Shown here: one piece after another, positions 8,111 through 12,994 of the stretch
Position numbering within the stretch: position 1 is the first letter of the stretch
Layout: the number at the start of each line of letters is the position of its first letter
Assembly: GCA_029777935.1 (NCBI GenBank)
Contig: JAKORH010000202.1
Span: 1 to 12,994 of the forward strand
Direction: 5' to 3'
From: Pseudomonadota bacterium
Lineage (GTDB): Bacteria > Pseudomonadota > Gammaproteobacteria > Burkholderiales > Burkholderiaceae
Length of the DNA stretch: 12,994 nucleotides
Position numbers and translations under genes: made by a program
The notes under the pieces: model-generated
What the model was told of the DNA's origin: nothing
Databases searched by the model: none
Seen by the model: only the letters and a program-made list of their open reading frames with translations

Positions 8111-8180
8111 CATTCCCGCGCAAGCGGGAATCCAGCGACTTTCATTCAAACGACACTCGATTCCCGCTTGCGCGGGAATG
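8111..8180. repeat. Inverted pair of REP-like palindromes between adaptor and ATPase genes
   Basis: ATTCCCGCGCAAGCGGGAAT lies at 8112-8131 and its exact reverse complement at 8160-8179. Including one flanking base on each side, 22 bases are identical between the two (8111-8132 and 8159-8180). Each copy is itself a hairpin with 8-bp arms. The ATTCCC...GGGAAT core resembles interspersed repeats well known in betaproteobacteria, such as dRS3 in Neisseria, which has the same consensus ends. The pair forms a larger cruciform of the BIME kind. In the operon mRNA it may block exonucleases or cause partial termination between macA and the ATPase gene. Confidence 0.85.
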
Positions 8181-8208
8181 ACACGTGCAAAGCGGTCGCC
8201 GCGCCGCA

Positions 8209-9513
8209 TCACTTCGCCGCCGCGACCTGATCGACGATCACCGCGTCGCCTTCGTGCAGTTCCTCGCCCTGCACTTCGGTGCGGCGGCCGTCGGACACGC
8301 CCTGCGTGATGGCAACCGCCACGGGCGCACCGTTGCGCAGCACCCAGACCTGCCTCGCGCCCGCGGTGGTCGAGCCCGCCTTGCGCTGCGCGCCACCGAA
8401 CTGCGGGCGCGGCACCAGCTTGGAGACGATGCCGCCCGAGGCCGCGGGCGTCGCCGCGGCATTCGACGGCGAGTAGCGCAGCGCGGTGTTGGGAACCATC
8501 AGCACGCCGCGCCTCTCGACCGCGGTGATGGTCGCGGTCGCGGTCATGCCGGGCCGCAGCGACAGGTCGGCATTCGCGACCTCGAGCTCGGCCACATAGG
8601 TCACCACGTTGTCCTTGATGGTCGAGCCGAAGCCGACGCGCGTGATCTTCGCCGGATATTTGCGGTTCGGATACGCGCTGACGGTGAAGGTCGCGCCCTG
8701 CCCTTCGCGCACCTTGCCGACGTCGGCCTCGTCGATGTCGGCCTTCAGCACCATCCTGGTCAGGTCCTGCGCGATCGTGAACAGCGTCACCGCCTGCAGC
8801 GACGCCGCCACCGCGTTGCCCGGATCGACCGCGCGCGTCAGCACCGCGCCGTCGATCGGCGAGCGGATCGACGCCTTGGAGAGATTCGTCTCGTCGGAAC
8901 TCAGCGCCGCGCGCGCATCGGCTACCGTGGCGCGCCCGGCCGCCTCGTCGGCCAGCGCGCGGTCGAGCGTGGCCTGCGCCGTCTCCAGTTCTGCCCGCGA
9001 CGGCACCTTGCCGCCCGACAGCCGTTGCACTTCCTGCATCCGCGCCAGGTTGCTGCGCGCTTCCTTCACCGTGGCCGCCGCCTGTGCGACCTTGGCCTGG
9101 TTGGCTGCCAGCGTCGCGCGCGAGCGCGCGATCTGGTCGCGCAGCCGCGCGGTGTCGAGCTCGACCAGCACCTGCCCCTTCTTCACGCGGTCGTTGATGT
9201 CGACCAGCACGCGCGCGACCGTGCCCGACAACTCGCTGCCGATGTTCACGGCCAGCGTCGGCTGCAGCGTGCCGTTGGCGGTCACGGTCACGGTCAGGTC
9301 GCCGCGCGCGACGGGCTCGGTCACATACTTCGGCCCGTCTGCGTTATGCGCGCCCTGCCACCACGCGACGCCGGCGATCGCCGCGAGCGCGACCAGCGCG
9401 ACGCTCCACCACAGCGGACGCTGCCACGGGCGTCGCGCGCCGGTGCCGAGAAGTTCGTCGACGCGCGCCGCGCCGGTGTCGGGTCGTGGTGCGTTCGCCT
9501 GTGTGTCCATCAT
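8209..9513 (-). CDS. MacA-like efflux transporter periplasmic adaptor subunit (membrane fusion protein)
   Basis: The 434-residue protein has a cytoplasmic N-terminus, one membrane helix at about 35-53 (WWSVALVALAAIAGVAWW), and then the usual adaptor order. The first lipoyl half is at about 70-120 (GTLQPTLAVNIGSELSGTVA), the alpha-helical hairpin at about 122-212, the second lipoyl half at IRSPIDGAVLTRAVDPGNAV (217-236), and the beta-barrel and membrane-proximal domains to the end. An insert rich in Ala, Gly and Pro at about 350-385 interrupts the membrane-proximal domain. It bridges the permease to the outer-membrane channel. The open frame extends upstream, but homology starts at ATGATG 9513. 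This start overlaps the stop of the channel gene as ATGA, with GGAAGG six bases before it, so the two are translationally coupled. Confidence 0.95.
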   Translation of the reverse strand: MMDTQANAPRPDTGAARVDELLGTGARRPWQRPLWWSVALVALAAIAGVAWWQGAHNADGPKYVTEPVARGDLTVTVTANGTLQPTLAVNIGSELSGTVARVLVDINDRVKKGQVLVELDTARLRDQIARSRATLAANQAKVAQAAATVKEARSNLARMQEVQRLSGGKVPSRAELETAQATLDRALADEAAGRATVADARAALSSDETNLSKASIRSPIDGAVLTRAVDPGNAVAASLQAVTLFTIAQDLTRMVLKADIDEADVGKVREGQGATFTVSAYPNRKYPAKITRVGFGSTIKDNVVTYVAELEVANADLSLRPGMTATATITAVERRGVLMVPNTALRYSPSNAAATPAASGGIVSKLVPRPQFGGAQRKAGSTTAGARQVWVLRNGAPVAVAITQGVSDGRRTEVQGEELHEGDAVIVDQVAAAK

Positions 9514-10895
9514 TGCTTGCCTTCCGCAGTCCGCGTTTCCCACCCGCCGCCGAGCGCCTTGTAGAGCTGGACCACTGCGAGCACGCCGTCGGATTCGCTC
9601 GACGCCAGCGCGTCCTCGAGGCTGAGCACCGAGCGCTCGGTGTCGAGCACCGTCTGGAAGTCGATCAGCCCGCCGGCGTAACGATGACGCGCGAGCAGCG
9701 CGGCGTTGCGCGCGGCATCGGTCGCGTCGGTGAGGGCCGCGCGCCGCGCGCGCGCGTTGCCGAGCGCTGCGTGCGCGTTCTCCACGTCCTCGAGAGCGGT
9801 CAACACTGCCGCCTCGTAGCCCACGAGCGCGCGCTGCTGCACCGCGCGCTGGATCTCGACCTGCTGCTGCAGGCGCCCGCCATCGAAGATCGTCGCGGCG
9901 ACGCTCGCCGCGAGCGACTTCGCAACCGTGCCGCCGATGCCGAGGCCGAACGCCTCCGCGCCGATCGAACCCGACAGGCTGAAGCTCGGATAGCGCGCCG
10001 CCTCGGCCTGCCCGATGCGCGCGGTCTCCGCCGCCAGCGTGCGCTCGGCGGCGCGCACGTCGGGGCGCTGCCGCAGCACGTTGGCCGGAATGCCGATCGC
10101 GATCGCCTCGGGCGGCTGCGGAATCGGCGCCGCGGCCGCGAGCCGTTCGTCGAGCGCCGCCGGCGGCAGTCCGAGCAGGATCGCGAGCCGGTGCTGCGCC
10201 TGCGCCGCGCTCGTCTGCAACGCCGGGATCTGCGCGCGGGTCTGCTCGCGGTTGGCACGTGCCTGCTCGACCTCGAGCGAGCCGATCAGCCCCGCCTGTG
10301 CGCGCCATTCGGTGAGCTGCAGCGTCTCGCTCTGCGCATCGAGATTGCTGCGCGCGATGGCGAGCCGCTGCTGGGACCCGCGCAACTCGACGTAGTTGCG
10401 CGCGACCTCGGCGGCGAGCGTCACGCGCGCGCCGTCGAGCGATGCGTCGCTCGCCGCGAGATCGGCGTCGGCCGCTTCCAGCGCGCGGCGCTGGCCGCCG
10501 AACACGTCGAGTTCCCAGCTCGCGTCGAAGCCGGCGTTGTACGACTCACTGGTTCCCGCGCTGGCGCTGCTGCGGCTCGCCGCCGCGCTGGCCCCCGCGC
10601 TCACGCTGGGCGCGCGTTGCGCGCTCGCCAGTTCGCGGCGGGCACGCGCTTCGCGCAGGCGCGCCTGCGCGCTCTTCACGTCGAGGTTCGACTGCATCGC
10701 CTGTGACTCGAGATCGGCGAGCAGCGGATCGCCCAGGCGCCGCCACCAGCGTGAAAGCTCTTCCGCCCTTTCCTCCGGTGCGGCCGTGCCCGACCACGCC
10801 GCCGGCAGCGGCAGCGCCGGCACGACGTAATTCGGCCCGACCGCCGCGCAGCCAGCCAACACCAGCAATGCGCTCATGGCGAACGAGCGTCTCAT
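9510..10895 (-). CDS. NodT/OprM-family outer-membrane efflux lipoprotein (TolC-like channel)
   Basis: The 461-residue protein has a lipoprotein signal with lipobox LAGC (acylated C16), followed by the AAVGPNYVVPALPLP segment typical of NodT-family channels. Two repeated OEP halves follow: helices rich in Ala, Arg and Glu at about 60-250, and a second set from LRQRPDVRAAERTLAAETAR at about 280 to the end. LRQRPDVRAAE and YPSFSLSGSIG are classic family marks. The protein should trimerise in the outer membrane as the exit duct for the adaptor and permease encoded downstream. An outer-membrane channel encoded with the MacAB parts recalls PvdRT-OpmQ-type systems, although the substrate here is unknown. 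GAGGAG five bases before ATG 10895 fixes the start. The gap upstream to tetR contains a palindromic repeat. Confidence 0.95.
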   Translation of the reverse strand: MRRSFAMSALLVLAGCAAVGPNYVVPALPLPAAWSGTAAPEERAEELSRWWRRLGDPLLADLESQAMQSNLDVKSAQARLREARARRELASAQRAPSVSAGASAAASRSSASAGTSESYNAGFDASWELDVFGGQRRALEAADADLAASDASLDGARVTLAAEVARNYVELRGSQQRLAIARSNLDAQSETLQLTEWRAQAGLIGSLEVEQARANREQTRAQIPALQTSAAQAQHRLAILLGLPPAALDERLAAAAPIPQPPEAIAIGIPANVLRQRPDVRAAERTLAAETARIGQAEAARYPSFSLSGSIGAEAFGLGIGGTVAKSLAASVAATIFDGGRLQQQVEIQRAVQQRALVGYEAAVLTALEDVENAHAALGNARARRAALTDATDAARNAALLARHRYAGGLIDFQTVLDTERSVLSLEDALASSESDGVLAVVQLYKALGGGWETRTAEGKQ

Positions 10896-10929
10896 GCCGA
10901 CTCCTCACCGTGGCGAAGGAAGTTGTTGA

Positions 10930-11012
10930 ACCACAGAGGCACAGAGGCACAGAGAAGGCGGAAAGACGTGAGTTCGGACACTCGTTCCTCTGTGCCTCTG
11001 TGTCTCTGTGGT
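10930..11012. repeat. CACAGAG-type palindromic interspersed repeat between tetR and the efflux operon
   Basis: A 25-base left arm at 10930-10954 built from iterated CACAGAGG units pairs with a right arm at 10988-11012 with one mismatch, around a 33-base loop. Within each arm the unit recurs with an 8-base period, as in CACAGAGGCACAGAG. This is the pattern of a widely scattered palindromic element in environmental bacterial genomes, often mistranslated as short HRGTEAQR or LCASVSLW peptides. No coding role is likely. In RNA it would form a long hairpin between the TetR and channel genes. Confidence 0.85.
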
Positions 11013-11093
11013 GAACTCGCCTTTGCAATCATCGGCTTCAACTCCGCCGTCTGTTCTTCGGCTCGATGGAGTCGTGCAACGGCCCGAACCGGC

Positions 11094-11714
11094 TCATACG
11101 GACCACCGGCGGTTGGGCCGCGTCGCCTGCAACAGGCGATCGAACGCCAGGCGCACGATCCGCGCCGTGCGATCCGCGGCCGCGCGGGTGCCTAGCTGCG
11201 CCCCCTGCACCGCGGCGCCGACGAGGCTGGCGTGGAACAACGCCAGTTCTTCGTCGCTCGGGGCCACGTGCAGCCGCGCGAACAGTTCGCGCAAACGCTC
11301 GATCGCCTCGGCGTCGAACCTCGCCAGCCAGCGGCGCAAAGACGGGTCCTCCTGCGCGGCGTAGGTGATCGCGAGCATCAGGCGCGCCAGCAGCGGCTCG
11401 CGCATCCGCCGCGCGAGGAATTCGCGGATCTCGCTGGGCCGCGGCCGCGCCGTGGCCGGCGCGACCGCGCCCAGCGCGGCGAGGCGCTCGGCGTGTACCG
11501 CGCGCACGAGCGCCTTCAGCAGATCCTGCCGCGTCGGAAAGTAATAGGTCAGATGGCTCTGCCGCACACCGGCGGCGGCGGCCACGCGTGCCTGGCTCAG
11601 CGCCTGCAGCCCCTCGCTGCGCACCAGATCCAGCGCCGCCGCCAGCAGTCGCTGCGGCACCGGGCGCGGATCGCGCGGGCGGCGGGAGGCGGGATGGGTT
11701 CGGCGCGGCATCAT
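11094..11714 (-). CDS. TetR/AcrR family transcriptional regulator
   Basis: The 206-residue protein has a basic N-terminal arm and then a TetR helix-turn-helix at about 22-69. Its core is ALSQARVAAAAGVRQSHLTY, followed by YFPTRQDLLKALV. The C-terminal ligand-binding domain (about 80-200) is helical and variable, as expected for the family. The start is ATGATG at 11714-11709, so two adjacent start codons are possible. The gene precedes the channel-adaptor-ATPase-permease genes on the same strand. A clear palindromic operator lies 44-59 bases upstream of the start. The likely role is ligand-relieved repression of itself and of the efflux genes, probably in response to a transported compound. The 198-base gap with a palindromic repeat before the channel gene leaves open whether both are always on one transcript. 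Confidence 0.92.
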   Translation of the reverse strand: MMPRRTHPASRRPRDPRPVPQRLLAAALDLVRSEGLQALSQARVAAAAGVRQSHLTYYFPTRQDLLKALVRAVHAERLAALGAVAPATARPRPSEIREFLARRMREPLLARLMLAITYAAQEDPSLRRWLARFDAEAIERLRELFARLHVAPSDEELALFHASLVGAAVQGAQLGTRAAADRTARIVRLAFDRLLQATRPNRRWSV

Positions 11715-11723
11715 CGCGTGGTC

Positions 11724-11773
11724 TGGTCGTCCTGGTTTGGTCGTCCTACCAACCGGCTTGGTCGAACGACCAA
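11724..11773. promoter_or_regulatory. TetR-type operator: palindrome plus two extra half-sites upstream of tetR
   Basis: TTGGTCGAACGACCAA at 11758-11773 has perfect 7-bp arms around two central bases. Two further direct half-sites, TGGTCGTCC, lie at 11724-11732 and 11738-11746, nearer the tetR start. A palindrome of this size with repeated half-sites right in front of a TetR-family gene is the usual layout of an autoregulatory operator. The protein that binds it has not been shown. Confidence 0.65.
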
Positions 11774-11863
11774 ATCCTGCGCCGCATTGTCGCCGCGCGC
11801 CGGCGCCCGCGCATTTCCGGCGCGCAAGCCTGTGTAAGAAGTTGTGTTCGGCAAGCGCCGCGC

Positions 11864-11877
11864 TTGACTCAGGTCAA
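11864..11877. promoter_or_regulatory. FNR/Anr-like palindrome TTGAC-N4-GTCAA
   Basis: TTGACTCAGGTCAA at 11864-11877 has perfect 5-bp arms spaced like an FNR or Anr box, whose consensus is TTGAT-N4-ATCAA. Both half-sites carry C/G in place of T/A at the inner position. It lies about 150 bases upstream of tetR and 3 bases from the tandem array. Chance occurrence is possible. Confidence 0.25.
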
Positions 11878-11880
11878 CGC

Positions 11881-12024
11881 GCGGCCGTCAGCGGCGCTCG
11901 AGTCGCATCGGGCGGCGTCAGCGGCGCTCGATCCCCGTCGGGCGGCGTCAACGGCGCTCGATCCCCGTCGGGCGGCGTCAACGGTGCTCGATCCCCATCG
12001 AGCGGCCTCAGCGCCGCTCGATCC
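11881..12024. repeat. 30-bp tandem repeat array derived from the 3' end of lptG
   Basis: Four full 30-base units start at 11881, 11911, 11941 and 11971, and a fifth, partial unit at 12001-12024 is the end of lptG itself. The shared core is roughly GGCGTCAGCGGCGCTCGATC. Units 2 and 3 differ at one base and units 3 and 4 at two; units 1 and 5 are more diverged. Read on the minus strand, each unit contains codons for I-E-R-R or a near variant followed by TGA, all in the lptG frame. There are no unique spacers, so it is not a CRISPR array. Confidence 0.9.
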
Positions 12025-12994
12025 AATACAGCACCGTCAGCGCCACACCGAGCACGACCAGGCTCGGCAGCGCGGCCACCACCACCGGCGGCCAGGTGTT
12101 CAGCAGTCCCAGATGCGCGAACAGCTTGTTCAGCATGTAGAAGGTGACGCCGATCATCACGCCGGTGAAGATCTTCAGGCTCACGCTGCCTTCTCGAACG
12201 TGCAGGTACGCGAACGGCAGCGCCAGCATCATCATCACCAGGATCGCGAGCGGGTAGAAGACCTTGTTCCACAGCGCGATCTCGTAGCGGTCGGTCTGCT
12301 GCCGGTTGGCGGCAAGATGCCGGATGTACTGCACCAGATCGAGCGCCGCCATCCGCTCCGGCTGCACCAGCAGCACGCCGAAGATGTTGGGCGTGAGTTC
12401 CGAGTCCCAGCGCCGCGTGGCATCGCGGACGATCTCGGTGTGCGCGGCGGTCTGCGCCGTGTCGCTCGGCGACACCACCGGCAGGTGCGTCTCGACCACG
12501 TTGTTGAGCAGCCAGGCCGGGCCTCTGGCGTCGACGACGAAGCGCCCGCTCTCGGCGGTGCCCATCACGCGCAGGCGCCAGTCGCGGTCGAACTCGAACA
12601 CGCGCATCGAGCGCAGCGTCGCGTCCGGCCGCACCTGCTTGACGTTGACGAAGCGCCAGCGCTCGACCTGGCCGTCCGGGCCCGTCACCGCGTCGCGCAC
12701 CCACACGCCGGAGCGGAACTCCTCGACCGATCCGCCCTTGGCTGCGAGCTTCAGCCGCTGCGCCAGGCGCTCGGCCGGCGGCGCCACCAGCTCGCCGAAC
12801 AGGTACGTCAGCGCGATGAACACCAGCGCCACGCGGATCACGGTCGCCGCCAGCCGGCGCGTGCTCATGCCCGACACGCGCATGATCGTGAACTCGGAGT
12901 TCGACGCCAGCTTCGACAGCGCGTAGATGGTGCCGATCAGCGTCGCGATCGGCATCAGCTCGTAGGTGCGCGCCGGCAGCGACAGCGCGACGAA
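12008..12994 (-). CDS. lptG: LPS export ABC transporter permease LptG (5' end outside window)
   Basis: The frame is open from base 12994 to TGA at 12010-12008 and gives 328 residues, most of a normal LptG of about 360. The opening YELMPIATLIGTIYALSKLA and SNSEFTIMRVSGMS is strongly typical of LptG in proteobacteria. A helix follows (LAATVIRVALVFIALTYLFGE), then the periplasmic beta-jellyroll domain (about residues 70-225). Three C-terminal helices end the chain (VFYPLAILVMMMLALPFAYL, IFTGVMIGVTFYML, VVVAALPSLVVLGVALTVLYW). With LptF and the LptB ATPase, LptG extracts lipopolysaccharide from the inner membrane and feeds it to the LptC-LptA bridge. lptF is expected just upstream, to the right of the window. 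The final codons and stop lie within the first unit of a 30-base tandem array that continues downstream. Confidence 0.95.
   Translation of the reverse strand, partial: FVALSLPARTYELMPIATLIGTIYALSKLASNSEFTIMRVSGMSTRRLAATVIRVALVFIALTYLFGELVAPPAERLAQRLKLAAKGGSVEEFRSGVWVRDAVTGPDGQVERWRFVNVKQVRPDATLRSMRVFEFDRDWRLRVMGTAESGRFVVDARGPAWLLNNVVETHLPVVSPSDTAQTAAHTEIVRDATRRWDSELTPNIFGVLLVQPERMAALDLVQYIRHLAANRQQTDRYEIALWNKVFYPLAILVMMMLALPFAYLHVREGSVSLKIFTGVMIGVTFYMLNKLFAHLGLLNTWPPVVVAALPSLVVLGVALTVLYWIERR

Noticed and set aside
9514..10308. N-terminal extension of the MacA-like frame to 10308
   Set aside because: The extension overlaps the channel gene in another frame and has no adaptor-like sequence. 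ATG 9513 with its ribosome site and ATGA overlap is the natural start.
10923..11028. Short proteins with HRGTEAQR or LCASVSLW endings on either strand
   Set aside because: They are translations of the CACAGAG palindromic repeat, a known source of spurious hypothetical proteins.
11881..12024. CRISPR array
   Set aside because: The 30-base units abut with no unique spacers, and the last unit is coding sequence of lptG. No cas genes are present.
11874..12704. Minus-strand frame containing repeated APLTPPDGDR units
   Set aside because: It overlaps lptG out of frame, and the repeated peptide is only the translation of the 30-base DNA array. No start signal supports it.

Overview
The window is high-GC proteobacterial DNA, most likely from a betaproteobacterium of the Burkholderiales type. 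The reasons are an orphan Bug-type (TctC) receptor beside an IclR regulator, an LPS-export permease (lptG, so a Gram-negative outer membrane), a PEP-CTERM-tagged secreted esterase, and short palindromic repeats of the ATTCCC...GGGAAT kind. This placement is an inference. No rRNA, tRNA, CRISPR array, insertion sequence or integrase was seen.

Layout from left to right. (1) 1-324: the 3' end of a TerC-family membrane protein gene. (2) 413-3952, + strand: a compact catabolic or uptake cluster of an IclR regulator, a fumarylacetoacetate hydrolase (FAH) family enzyme, a periplasmic Bug receptor and a two-domain glyoxalase-like (VOC) protein. A palindrome sits exactly on the iclR start codon and a perfect 10-bp stem-loop lies just before the VOC gene. 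(3) 4092-5051, - strand: a secreted GDSL/SGNH esterase with a C-terminal PEP-CTERM anchor. (4) 5284-6148, + strand: two overlapping genes for T4 gp19-like tail-tube proteins, with no other phage or contractile-injection gene in view. (5) 6151-11714, - strand: a TetR regulator followed by a complete tripartite MacAB-type export system (NodT-like outer-membrane lipoprotein, MacA-like adaptor, separate ABC ATPase, separate MacB-like permease). Two intergenic gaps in this run are occupied by palindromic repeats. (6) 11715-12007: a control region with a TetR-type operator, an FNR-like palindrome and a 30-bp tandem array. (7) 12008-12994: lptG, with its 5' end beyond the window.

Functionally, region 2 reads as an inducible pathway: the receptor binds a carboxylate-like solute, the FAH-family enzyme acts on a 2-oxo or diketo acid intermediate, the VOC protein supplies another step, and IclR controls the set. 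In region 5 the ATPase and permease would drive substrate from the periplasm through the adaptor and outer-membrane channel. TetR probably represses the operon from the operator upstream of its own gene.

The most unusual points are the orphan pair of tail-tube paralogues and the 30-bp tandem array. The array is a repeated copy of the last codons and stop codon of lptG, with every copy keeping an in-frame stop. Hand counts on a few 60-base lines suggest that part of region 2 has lower GC (about 57-67%) than the efflux and tail regions (about 67-77%).
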